From assembly GCA_035653295.1 (NCBI GenBank), contig DASRCB010000413.1:1-13175 (forward strand): a stretch of 13,175 nt of DNA. The letters are read 5' to 3'. A program made the translations under genes and the position numbers. The notes beneath the pieces were generated by a model. That model searched no databases, was not told where the DNA came from, and saw only the letters and a list, made by a program, of their open reading frames with translations. Each line of letters starts with the position of its first letter. The stretch's first letter is position 1. This DNA comes from DASRCB01 sp035653295. GTDB taxonomy: Bacteria; Acidobacteriota; Terriglobia; Bryobacterales; Bryobacteraceae. Shown piece by piece: positions 6,317-13,175 of this stretch.

Positions 6317-7608
6317 AGTTGCTATTGGTTTTGGCGCTGGTATCCGCGCTCGCCGGCTTTGCTCAGGAGAAAGACGCTGTATCCCAGACCGAGCAGGCCG
6401 ATCTCCAGAACGCCCTTCAGGAGGCCGGCGACAGCCAGATCGACTTCATTCACGCTCTGGAAAACCACATCGCGAAATACCCCAACTCACCGCGCCGCGC
6501 TGAGATCGAAAAGGCCCTGGTCAAGGCGTCGCTCCAGCAGCACGATGCGCCGCGAGTGGCCAAATACGGCGTGCGTGTGCTGGAGACCGACCCCGACAAT
6601 CTGGAGCTGCTGGAAGAGACCTCGGCGGCGCTGCTCAAAACTCACGACAAAGACGCAGCCGAGCGCGCGCTTCGATATTCGCGCCATGCCCAGGAGCTGG
6701 TGCAGGCGATGAAGAAGGAGACCCCGAAACCCGGGCCGGAGGAGGCCCGCCATCGCGTGGAGTTGAACTTCCGTATGGGACAGGCGCTCATGCTTCAGGC
6801 CCGCGCGGTGGGAACTCTTGGCGATGCGAAGAAGGCGGCGGAGATCGCAACCAGCGCTTTCGCCGCTTACGCCAACGCCGAAACGGCCCGCGAGAAGGCC
6901 TACTGGCTCGAGCAGGCGGGCGATCAGGCAGGCGCCGTGCAGGCGCTGGCCGATGCCTTCACCATCGAGGATCCGCAGCAGACCGAGACGAAGCGCGCCG
7001 CCGACCGCGATGAGCTGGATATCGTCTACCGCAAGTGGAAGGGGTCTGAGGCCGGCCTCGGCGATATCGTCCTGGCCGCCTATGATCGCAACCGCGAACT
7101 GGTCCATCAGCGCCGCCTCGCGCTGAAACAGTACGACCCCAACGTGCAGGTTTCCGATCCCATGAAGTTCACCCTCTCGGGCGTGAACGGCGATAAGCTC
7201 GACCTGGCCAGCCTCAAAGGCAAGGTGGTCATCATGGATTTCTGGGCCACCTGGTGCGGACCCTGCCGCACCCAGCATCCGCTCTATGACAAGCTGCGCG
7301 AGCACTTCCGCGACCGGAAGGACGTCGTATTTCTGTTCATCGACACCGACGAGGACCACTCCTCCGTTCCGGAGTTCGTGGCCGCCCAGAAATGGGACGT
7401 GCCGGTCTGGTACGAGGACGGCCTCGCGTATCTGCTCAAGGTCAGCTCCATTCCGACCACGATTATTTTTGGTCCTGACGGGCAGCTGGTAAGCCGTATG
7501 GCAGGCTTCGATCCGGCGACGTTCGTGGCCACCATGATCGGCCGCATCGACACCGCGCTCAAGGCAAAGCAGACCGCTGCCGTAGCGCCCTCCCATGGCC
7601 AACGGTAA
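6313..7608 (+). CDS. exported TlpA/ResA-like thioredoxin-fold protein with helical N-terminal region
   Basis: 431 residues from ATG 6313, overlapping the previous stop as ATGA. The open frame runs further upstream only as a shadow of the previous gene. Signal peptide: MKLLLVLALVSALAGFA, cleavage before QEKD, with no lipobox cysteine. Residues about 25-270 are a helix-rich, charged, TPR-like region (for example KAAEIATSAFAAYANAETAREKAYWLEQAGDQAGAVQALADAF), probably for protein contacts. Residues about 280-415 form an AhpC-TSA/TlpA thioredoxin domain: KGKVVIMDFWATWCGPC with active-site C315-G-P-C318, the cis-proline at 381 (SSIPTT) and a GPDGQLV turn. Such proteins reduce disulfides or haem-binding cysteines in the periplasm, in cytochrome c maturation or protein quality control. 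The helical half is typical of acidobacterial and planctomycete relatives as far as recalled. The end overlaps deoB by 14 bases. The substrate is unknown. Confidence 0.9.
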   Translation: MKLLLVLALVSALAGFAQEKDAVSQTEQADLQNALQEAGDSQIDFIHALENHIAKYPNSPRRAEIEKALVKASLQQHDAPRVAKYGVRVLETDPDNLELLEETSAALLKTHDKDAAERALRYSRHAQELVQAMKKETPKPGPEEARHRVELNFRMGQALMLQARAVGTLGDAKKAAEIATSAFAAYANAETAREKAYWLEQAGDQAGAVQALADAFTIEDPQQTETKRAADRDELDIVYRKWKGSEAGLGDIVLAAYDRNRELVHQRRLALKQYDPNVQVSDPMKFTLSGVNGDKLDLASLKGKVVIMDFWATWCGPCRTQHPLYDKLREHFRDRKDVVFLFIDTDEDHSSVPEFVAAQKWDVPVWYEDGLAYLLKVSSIPTTIIFGPDGQLVSRMAGFDPATFVATMIGRIDTALKAKQTAAVAPSHGQR

Positions 7609-8770
7609 CTTCAACCGCGCGGTCTGGGTGGTGCTGGACAGCGTCGGCATCGGCGAGATGCCGGACGCGGCGGCGTATGGCGACGCGGGAAGCGACACGC
7701 TCGGCAATATCGCCCGCCGGCGGCCGTTGCACCTTCCGAATTTGTCCGCGCTCGGGCTCGGGAATATCACACCGCTGACCGGCATCGCGCCGGCTCCGGA
7801 GCCGCGCGCCGCGTACGGCCGGTGCGCGCTCGCCTCGCCGGGTAAAGACACGACTACCGGTCACTGGGAAATGGTCGGCATTCACCTCGAAAAGCCGCTG
7901 CCGCTCTATCCCCATGGATTCCCGCGCGAGATCATGGACGAGTTCGAGCGGCGCATCGGGCGCGGCACGCTGGGCAATATCCCGGCTTCCGGCACCGAGA
8001 TCATCAAGGACCTCGGCGAGGAGCACATGCGCACCGGCTCGCCCATCGTGTATACCTCCGCCGACAGCGTCTTCCAGGTGGCTGCGCACGAAGAGGTGAT
8101 TCCGCTCTGGGAGCTTTACCGCATCTGCGAGACGGCGCGAGAGATCCTGCGCGGGCCGCACGAAGTGGGCCGTGTGATCGCTCGCCCGTTCGAGGGCAGC
8201 CCGGGAAACTTCAGGCGAACGGCCAATCGCAAAGACTACGCCACGTCGCCCCCGCGCGGGATGTTACTCGATCAGCTGGACGCAGCCGGCGTGCCGGTGA
8301 CGACCGTAGGCAAGATTTTTGACATCTTCCTGGGCCGCGGCATTCGCGACTATGAAAAGACGAAAAGCAATGCCGACGGGATGCAGAAGACCCTCGACCT
8401 GATGAAGGAGGTCGATCGCGGCCTTGTTTTCACCAATTTGGTCGATTTCGACATGCTGTACGGGCATCGTAATGACGTGGAAGGCTACGCCCGCGCGCTG
8501 GAAGAGGTTGACGCCTGGATCCCGGCTGTGTGCGATGCGCTCTCCGGTGACGACCTGCTCATCCTGACCGCCGACCACGGCTGCGATCCGACCACGCCCT
8601 CCACCGACCACAGCCGCGAGTATGTGCCGCTGCTCGCCTTCACGCCCCGCAGGCATCCGGGCGAGAATCTGGGCACGCGCGCGTCACTTTCCGATATAGG
8701 CCAGACCGTGGCCGAGAACTTTGGCGTTCATATTGCGAAAGGAAGCAGTTTCCTCAATCAACTCCTATGA
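7595..8770 (+). CDS. deoB: phosphopentomutase
   Basis: 391 residues, the expected size. The enzyme interconverts ribose-1-P or deoxyribose-1-P and the 5-phosphates, feeding nucleoside sugars into central metabolism in the cytoplasm. It belongs to the alkaline-phosphatase superfamily. The metal-binding set is complete: Asp15 (VLDSVGIGEMPDA), Asp286 and His291 (NLVDFDMLYGHRNDVEGYA), Asp327-His328 (ILTADHGCDPTTPSTDHSREYVP) and His339. The phospho-accepting threonine lies in KDTTTGHWEMVG at about 84-95. The ATG at 7595 lies 14 bases inside the previous gene, and the stop overlaps the tpiA start as ATGA, so translation is probably coupled on both sides. The nucleoside phosphorylase and deoxyribose-phosphate aldolase that usually accompany it are not in this window. 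Confidence 0.97.
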   Translation: MANGNFNRAVWVVLDSVGIGEMPDAAAYGDAGSDTLGNIARRRPLHLPNLSALGLGNITPLTGIAPAPEPRAAYGRCALASPGKDTTTGHWEMVGIHLEKPLPLYPHGFPREIMDEFERRIGRGTLGNIPASGTEIIKDLGEEHMRTGSPIVYTSADSVFQVAAHEEVIPLWELYRICETAREILRGPHEVGRVIARPFEGSPGNFRRTANRKDYATSPPRGMLLDQLDAAGVPVTTVGKIFDIFLGRGIRDYEKTKSNADGMQKTLDLMKEVDRGLVFTNLVDFDMLYGHRNDVEGYARALEEVDAWIPAVCDALSGDDLLILTADHGCDPTTPSTDHSREYVPLLAFTPRRHPGENLGTRASLSDIGQTVAENFGVHIAKGSSFLNQLL

Positions 8771-9516
8771 GAACCCCCGTGATGGCGGGCAACTGGAAGA
8801 TGTTCAAGAACGTGGCGGAGACGAACGCGTTCTTTGAGAAATTCAAGCCTCTGGTGGCGTCCACTACCGGCCGCGAGATCGTTATCTGTCCGCCGTTCGT
8901 TGACCTGCCGGTCGCGGCATGGGCGGCGCGCGACAGCAACATCGATATCGGCGGCCAGAACTGCTACTGGGAGAACGAAGGAGCGTTCACCGGCGAAATC
9001 TCCCCGTCCATGCTGGCCGGCGCCGGCGCGAAGTGGGTCATCATCGCCCACAGCGAGCGCCGCCAGTTCTTCGGGGAGACCGACGAGACGGCGCACAAGC
9101 GCATCGTGGCCGCCCTCGCGGCAGGTCTGAAGCCGATCGTCTGCGTCGGCGAACTGCTGGCCGATCGTGAGGCGGGCAATACGAATTCCGTGCTCGACCG
9201 TCAGTTCAGGGGAGGGATCGCCGGGTTGTCATCGGACCAGTTCGCGAACATCGTCATCGCCTATGAGCCGGTATGGGCCATCGGCACCGGTAAGACAGCC
9301 ACACCGCAGATCGCGGCCGAGGCGCATGCGTTCATCCGCGGCCTCGCCAGGACCAAGTTCGGCCCCCAGGCGGCCGATGCCCTGCGGATCCTCTACGGCG
9401 GCAGCGTGAAGCCCGAGAATGCGAAGGAACTGATGGCCCAGGAAGAGATCGACGGCGTTCTGGTAGGCGGCGCCAGCCTCAAGCCCGACGGCTTCGCATC
9501 AATCGTGAATTACTGA
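8767..9516 (+). CDS. tpiA: triosephosphate isomerase
   Basis: 249 residues, a full-length TIM barrel that interconverts dihydroxyacetone phosphate and glyceraldehyde 3-phosphate in glycolysis and gluconeogenesis. Catalytic residues are in place: Lys11 (AGNWKMFKN), His95 (IIAHSERRQFFGETDE) and Glu167 (AYEPVWAIGTGKTAT, which also carries the mobile loop). The phosphate-binding strands LYGGSVKPEN and VLVGGASL close the barrel. The start is fixed by the ATGA overlap with deoB. Next to deoB it makes metabolic sense, since deoxyribose-5-phosphate breakdown yields glyceraldehyde 3-phosphate. A GTG start of the next frame follows its TGA with no gap. Confidence 0.98.
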   Translation: MRTPVMAGNWKMFKNVAETNAFFEKFKPLVASTTGREIVICPPFVDLPVAAWAARDSNIDIGGQNCYWENEGAFTGEISPSMLAGAGAKWVIIAHSERRQFFGETDETAHKRIVAALAAGLKPIVCVGELLADREAGNTNSVLDRQFRGGIAGLSSDQFANIVIAYEPVWAIGTGKTATPQIAAEAHAFIRGLARTKFGPQAADALRILYGGSVKPENAKELMAQEEIDGVLVGGASLKPDGFASIVNY

Positions 9517-10869
9517 GTGCTCCTCGTAAGCCCCCGTAGCCGATTGTGGTGCAAGCCTTGGGCTTGCACGCTTCGGGCTTTAGCCCGCCGGCTCTGCCCT
9601 CTAATGCTCCTTCACCTGTCTTTATCCGCAGCCGTCCCCCGAATACAACCCATTCTCGATCTCGCCCAATCCACCCCGCCCGAATTCCACGCCTGGACTC
9701 TCCTGAAAATCCTCCAGTCCGGCAACCAGGTAAAAGACCGCGCGATCCAGCGGAGGCTCATCGAGCAGGCATACGAGCTCGCCTCCGCCGCCCAGGCCCG
9801 CTATCCGGTGCAGCCGCTGAACGGCATCCCGCAAAATTCGCTGAGCTATCTGCGCGGCCAGGCGGGCGCTCTCGGCCTGGAGTCGCTTTCGCTCCAGACG
9901 CGTGCCGTGGAGTTCATGTTGCCGCTGGACAAGGCGCGCGCCCGGCAGATGTTCGCGGACATTCCCAGGCCTTCCATTCCAGCCATGGGCTGCGGCGACG
10001 ATCTGCTTCCGCGCCTCGGCGAGTACTACCGCACACTCGGCCGCGTTGCGCAGGAGACCTTTACGCCAAAAGAGCGGCAGAGGGAGGATCACATCAGTTT
10101 CCTCGCGGAGTACATCGGCGCCATCGGCTCTCCCTCGCAGCTCGTTCCCGCCGCCGCGATGCTCCAGAACCTGAGCGTGTCGCCCGAGCAGAAGCAATTG
10201 CTGTACGCGAAGCTGGGCAGCGCGCTGGAGAGCGTCACGCCGGATGATCGCAGCTTCGCCGAAATCACCAGCGCGCTCACACCGCTGCTCACCGCCGACC
10301 TGATGCCCGCCTTCCAGCGCTTCATCGCCAATCACGCCGCCGCGCCGCGCTGCAAGCACGACACGCAGCAGCTCACCGTGGGGTCGGCGTCGGCGGAAAC
10401 GTACAAAGGCGAACTGCTGGGCGACAACGAGCAGGCGAAGCGCATCCGCCAAATGGCCTGGGATTTGCGGATTCGAAACAGCCGTGTCCTTACCGAGGCA
10501 GACCGCGCCGAAGCCGCATGGCAGCTCGCATACAACAATTTCCTCGATGCGCTCGCGCAGCGGCAGCAGGCCGAAACCGAATCCGAGGCCGCGTTCTTTC
10601 ACGAGACCGTATCCGGTTGGATGACTGCGGCGGACCTGGCCCCCACGCCTCAGGCCCGCGCCCGCGCGTTCGCCGAGGCGGCGCGCATCATCGCCTCGTC
10701 GCCGCTCGAGACCAGCAGCCCCGCGGAATGGCTCTATCAAATCGTCCAGGGCATTCCCGGCCGGGCGCCGTCCGACGACCTCCTTCGCGCTTACCAGGAC
10801 TCAGGCAATCCGGCGCTCGCCGTCTATGCCGCGCTGGTGCGGCTTGCCGGACCGAACGTCGTACAGTAG
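9517..10869 (+). CDS. exported, largely helical protein of unknown function
   Basis: 450 residues if started at GTG 9517, immediately after the tpiA stop; 421 if started at ATG 9604. The longer form gives a better signal peptide: basic n-region ending LARR, then LCPLMLLHLSLSAAV, although its n-region is encoded by a palindromic repeat (9549-9587). The shorter form (MLLHLSLSAAVPR) lacks positive charges before the hydrophobic part but would leave the repeat intergenic. Neither start has a clear Shine-Dalgarno. The mature part (from about ILDLAQSTPPEF) is a chain of amphipathic helices with many Ala, Leu, Arg and Glu, suggesting a helical solenoid, with two isolated cysteines (GCGDD and RCKHD). 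No catalytic motif was recognised. It ends 5 bases before the amidohydrolase start, so the two exported proteins may work together. Confidence 0.8.
   Translation: MLLVSPRSRLWCKPWACTLRALARRLCPLMLLHLSLSAAVPRIQPILDLAQSTPPEFHAWTLLKILQSGNQVKDRAIQRRLIEQAYELASAAQARYPVQPLNGIPQNSLSYLRGQAGALGLESLSLQTRAVEFMLPLDKARARQMFADIPRPSIPAMGCGDDLLPRLGEYYRTLGRVAQETFTPKERQREDHISFLAEYIGAIGSPSQLVPAAAMLQNLSVSPEQKQLLYAKLGSALESVTPDDRSFAEITSALTPLLTADLMPAFQRFIANHAAAPRCKHDTQQLTVGSASAETYKGELLGDNEQAKRIRQMAWDLRIRNSRVLTEADRAEAAWQLAYNNFLDALAQRQQAETESEAAFFHETVSGWMTAADLAPTPQARARAFAEAARIIASSPLETSSPAEWLYQIVQGIPGRAPSDDLLRAYQDSGNPALAVYAALVRLAGPNVVQ
9549..9587 (+). repeat. double-hairpin palindromic repeat, copy B (at a gene start)
   Basis: First hairpin: GTGCAAGCC (9549-9557), loop TTG, GGCTTGCAC (9561-9569), a perfect 9-base-pair stem. 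Second: CGGGC (9574-9578), loop TTTA, GCCCG (9583-9587). It has the same two-hairpin layout as 5641-5675 and shares the ending TTYAGCCCGCC, with compensating changes in the stems. It sits between tpiA and ATG 9604, or inside the coding region if GTG 9517 is used. Confidence 0.7.
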
Positions 10870-10874
10870 TCAGC

Positions 10875-12572
10875 ATGTCCGGACCCCGCAGGCGAAAGCG
10901 CCTGCTCCAAATAAGCTCGTTTCTGCTGGCGGCATTCGCTCTCCACGCCGCGGAATCCTACGACCTCATAATTCGTAATGGGCATATCATCGATGGCACG
11001 GGCTCGCCCTGGTACAGCGGCGACATCGGCGTTCGCGGCGGCCACATCGCCACCATCGGTTTCATCCCCGCCGATGCCGAGGCAAAGCGCGTAATCGACG
11101 CCGAGGAGCAGGTCGTGGCGCCGGGCTTCATCGATATGCTTGGCCAGTCCGAGCTCACCATTCTCGTGAACCCGTCCGTGCCGTCGAAAATTTTCCAGGG
11201 CATCACGACTGAGATCACCGGTGAGGGCGGTTCCGTCGCTCCTCTCACCGACGACCTGGTCCGCCGCGATCGCAGCGATTACGAGCACTACGGCATCAAG
11301 CCCGACTGGCGCACTCTGGCCGAATATTTCCAGCGGCTGGAGCATCAGGGTATGGGCATCAACCTCGGGACCTACGTCGGCGCCACCCAGGTGCGGCGTA
11401 TCGTCATCGGCGATGACGACCGGGCGCCCACCACCAGCGAACTGGAGCGCATGTGCGGTCTCGTCGCCCAGGCCATGCGCGATGGCGCCATGGGGCTCTC
11501 CACCGCGCTCCAGTACCCTCCCGCGCCCTACGCCAAAACCGACGAACTGATCGCGCTGGCGAAGGAAGCAGCGAAGTACGGCGGCCTTTACGCTTCCCAC
11601 ATCCGCAGCGAGGGAAACGCTGAAATGCAGGCCATCGATGAAGCCGTGCGCATCGGACGCGAGGCGCGCATCCCGGTCGAGATCTGGCACCTGAAGGCCG
11701 CCGGTAAAAGCAACTGGGGACGCATGCCCGAGATTGTCGAGCGCATCGATGAAGCCCGCCAGTCCGGCGTGGATGTCGCAGCCGACACCTACGCCTACAC
11801 CGCCTGGTTCAATTCCTTCTCGGCTTTCGTGCCGCCATGGGTCTGGAACGGCGGCGCGGCGAAAGCCCTCCAGCGTCTCAAAGACCCGGCCACGCGCGAG
11901 AAGATTCGCAAACAGATGATGTCCTCCGCCACCGACTGGGACAACGAATGGGAGGAGATTCCCGGCCCGCAGGCCATCCTGTTCGCCGTAGCCACGAACC
12001 CGAAGCTTGTCCCGCTTCAGGGCAAGACCATCGCCGAGATCGCGAAGATGCGGAACAAGGACCCCATCGACACCATCTTCGACCTCCTGATCGAGGATCC
12101 CTCATCCAGCGTGGCGGTGTTCGGTATGTCTGAGCCCGACGTCGAACTGGCCCTGAAGCAACCCTGGGTTTCTATCGACAACGATTCCTCAGGGACCTCG
12201 CCCGAGGGCATTCTGGGCCGCGAGCACCCTCACCCGCGCGCCTACGGAACGTTTCCGCGCATTCTGCGCAAGTACGTCCGTGAGGAGCACCTGCTCACGC
12301 TGGAGGACGCGATTCGCAAATTCAGCTCGCTTCCCGCCCAGCGCATGCGGCTGGCCGACCGGGGAGTACTAAAAGCGGGCATGTGGGCTGACATTGTGGT
12401 GTTCAATCTTGATACCATTACGGAACACGCGACGTTCGAAGACCCGAACCGGTATTCCACCGGAATGGAGTACGTGCTGGTGGACGGCGTGCCGGTGGTC
12501 GACGGGGGACGGATGACGCGGGCGTTGCCCGGCAAAGTATTGAAAGGACCGGGTGCGGAGATAGAACACTAG
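10875..12572 (+). CDS. exported D-aminoacylase-like amidohydrolase with altered metal motif
   Basis: 565 residues from ATG 10875, 5 bases after the previous stop; the upstream extension of the frame is a shadow. Signal peptide: MSGPRRRKRLLQ, hydrophobic SSFLLAAFALHA, mature from AESYD. The rest follows the amidohydrolase/N-acyl-D-amino-acid deacylase layout: DLIIRNGHIIDGTG beta-strand start, VVAPGFID at 80-87, KIFQGITTEITGEGGS, SHIRSEG (His242), WHLKAAGKSNWG (His272), VAADTYAYTA, a candidate metal aspartate in SIDNDSSG (Asp435 or Asp437), and the strongly conserved HPHPRAYGTFPR at 451-462. The usual HxH after GFID is missing (DMLGQSE), as is the bridging cysteine of TGNCG (here TGEGG). It could still be a one-metal hydrolase of D-amino-acid derivatives or another amide or cyclic imide. 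Location is periplasmic or secreted. The substrate cannot be read from sequence. Confidence 0.9.
   Translation: MSGPRRRKRLLQISSFLLAAFALHAAESYDLIIRNGHIIDGTGSPWYSGDIGVRGGHIATIGFIPADAEAKRVIDAEEQVVAPGFIDMLGQSELTILVNPSVPSKIFQGITTEITGEGGSVAPLTDDLVRRDRSDYEHYGIKPDWRTLAEYFQRLEHQGMGINLGTYVGATQVRRIVIGDDDRAPTTSELERMCGLVAQAMRDGAMGLSTALQYPPAPYAKTDELIALAKEAAKYGGLYASHIRSEGNAEMQAIDEAVRIGREARIPVEIWHLKAAGKSNWGRMPEIVERIDEARQSGVDVAADTYAYTAWFNSFSAFVPPWVWNGGAAKALQRLKDPATREKIRKQMMSSATDWDNEWEEIPGPQAILFAVATNPKLVPLQGKTIAEIAKMRNKDPIDTIFDLLIEDPSSSVAVFGMSEPDVELALKQPWVSIDNDSSGTSPEGILGREHPHPRAYGTFPRILRKYVREEHLLTLEDAIRKFSSLPAQRMRLADRGVLKAGMWADIVVFNLDTITEHATFEDPNRYSTGMEYVLVDGVPVVDGGRMTRALPGKVLKGPGAEIEH
10888..10905 (+). repeat. 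perfect 7-base-pair hairpin at the amidohydrolase start
   Basis: GCAGGCG (10888-10894) and CGCCTGC (10899-10905) pair around loop AAAG. It starts 13 bases after the ATG and encodes the basic n-region of the signal peptide. The GCAGGC...GCCTGC arms match the first hairpin of copy A (5641-5656), suggesting a third, single-hairpin member of the same family. Confidence 0.5.
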
Positions 12573-12578
12573 CAGCCG

Positions 12579-13175
12579 ATGTTGCTGATAACGGGTGCGA
12601 CGGGGCTGGTTGGCGGCTTGCTGCGCCACGCCATGCCGGGGGAAAAAATAGGGGTTTCGCGATTCTGGCAGCCGCCGGAGAGCGGCCTGACGTGGATCCG
12701 CGGCGATCTGGCCACGGATGACCTCGGGTTGCGGGCGCGAAGCCGGCGCGACCTGCAGCGCAGGATCACGGCCATCGTGCATTGCGCCGCCGACGTTCGT
12801 TTCACCAATCCCATAGAGCAGGCGCGAAACGTGAACACGCTCGGCACCGCGCGGCTGCTGGAGTTCGCGCGCGGCTGCCCGCGCCTGCGGCACTTCGCGC
12901 ATCTCAGTACGGTGTACGTTTTCGGCGCCGGGCAAGGCATCCTCCCCGAGGGCCCGGCCCAGGCGGAAAAGTGGATCAGCTCCTATGAACGATCCAAGTA
13001 CGAGGCCGAGACCCTCGTGCTGGAGGCCGCCCGAACCATGCCGGCTGCGATTTATCGGCTGAGTTCGATTTTTGGCGACGCCTCCACAGGTCGCGTGCGG
13101 CAGTTCAATCACGTCCATCAGATGCTGCGCCTCATGCCCCGCCACCTGCTGCCGGCCATTCCCGGCGATCCGGAA
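12579..13175 (+). CDS. extended SDR / NAD-dependent epimerase or reductase, 3' end beyond the window
   Basis: ATG 12579 opens a frame that stays open for 199 codons to the window end, starting 6 bases after the amidohydrolase stop. The N-terminal Rossmann motif is clear: LLITGATGLVG with glycines at 6, 9 and 12. Next come DL at 43-44 (IRGDL, adenine-binding loop), VHCAADVRF at 68-74, the catalytic serine/threonine in HLSTVYVFG (110-111) and the Y136-x3-K140 pair in SYERSKYEAE. That is the full active site of extended SDRs. The AADVRF and SYERSKYEAE pattern resembles the thioester-reductase/male-sterility (NAD_binding_4) branch as well as sugar epimerases; the missing C-terminal half would decide. 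It is cytoplasmic, with no signal peptide, and is the last visible gene of the run. Confidence 0.85.
   Translation, partial: MLLITGATGLVGGLLRHAMPGEKIGVSRFWQPPESGLTWIRGDLATDDLGLRARSRRDLQRRITAIVHCAADVRFTNPIEQARNVNTLGTARLLEFARGCPRLRHFAHLSTVYVFGAGQGILPEGPAQAEKWISSYERSKYEAETLVLEAARTMPAAIYRLSSIFGDASTGRVRQFNHVHQMLRLMPRHLLPAIPGDPE

Noticed and set aside
6487..7851. 454-codon open frame on the minus strand opposite the thioredoxin-like gene and deoB
   Set aside because: It has no recognisable domain, and both genes on the plus strand have complete motifs. Long antisense frames are common in GC-rich DNA with this codon bias.
9622..10740. 372-codon minus-strand frame opposite the helical exported protein
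   Set aside because: Since the plus-strand protein is itself unknown, this was weighed. It is Gly/Arg/Glu-rich with no signal or motif, and its orientation goes against a tight run of nine genes.
10518..10874. Upstream extension of the amidohydrolase to give 684 residues
   Set aside because: It is a shadow of the end of the preceding gene. The ATG at 10875 is followed at once by a signal peptide.
12369..13145. 258-codon minus-strand frame across the amidohydrolase end and SDR start
   Set aside because: It spans two real genes whose motifs are intact on the plus strand, and no domain is visible.

Overview
The window is a GC-rich bacterial chromosome segment with dense coding and many stop/start overlaps. 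Several exported proteins carry Sec-type signal peptides, and short GC-rich palindromic repeats recur near gene starts. Gene content and protein style (SH3-tailed beta-helix protein, TlpA-like thioredoxin, D-aminoacylase-like amidohydrolase with a changed metal motif, hypothetical exported proteins) suggest an Acidobacteriota of the Solibacter/Bryobacter type. That placement is inferred from recall of such proteins, with no database search.

Left part (1-4281): on the minus strand, the first codons of an unidentified gene leave the window at base 1, preceded by a secreted right-handed beta-helix protein with an SH3-like tail. A 305-base intergenic stretch holding an imperfect inverted repeat separates this from a plus-strand DedA membrane protein. 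The DedA 3' end overlaps, tail to tail, a minus-strand membrane-anchored M23 (LytM-type) peptidase. Divergent from the peptidase, with only about 35 bases between starts, is a 64-residue cysteine-rich protein that looks like a bacterial metallothionein.

Right part (4370-13175): nine plus-strand genes are packed with gaps of at most 13 bases or with overlaps, probably one long operon or a few nested ones. The order is yebC, ruvC, exported hypothetical, exported thioredoxin-like protein with a helical N-terminal part, deoB (phosphopentomutase), tpiA (triosephosphate isomerase), exported hypothetical, exported amidohydrolase, and an extended SDR (NAD-dependent epimerase/reductase) cut by the window end. 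deoB and tpiA fit together metabolically: deoxyribose-1-P to deoxyribose-5-P, then (by an aldolase not seen here) glyceraldehyde-3-P, then DHAP. yebC-ruvC is a common bacterial neighbourhood, but ruvA and ruvB are not next to it.

No defence system, prophage, transposase, CRISPR array, tRNA or rRNA was recognised. The points most worth a second look are palindromic repeat elements lying within or beside the signal-peptide coding region of three exported-protein genes of the operon, the amidohydrolase that lost its HxH metal motif and the bridging cysteine position, and the metallothionein-like small gene.
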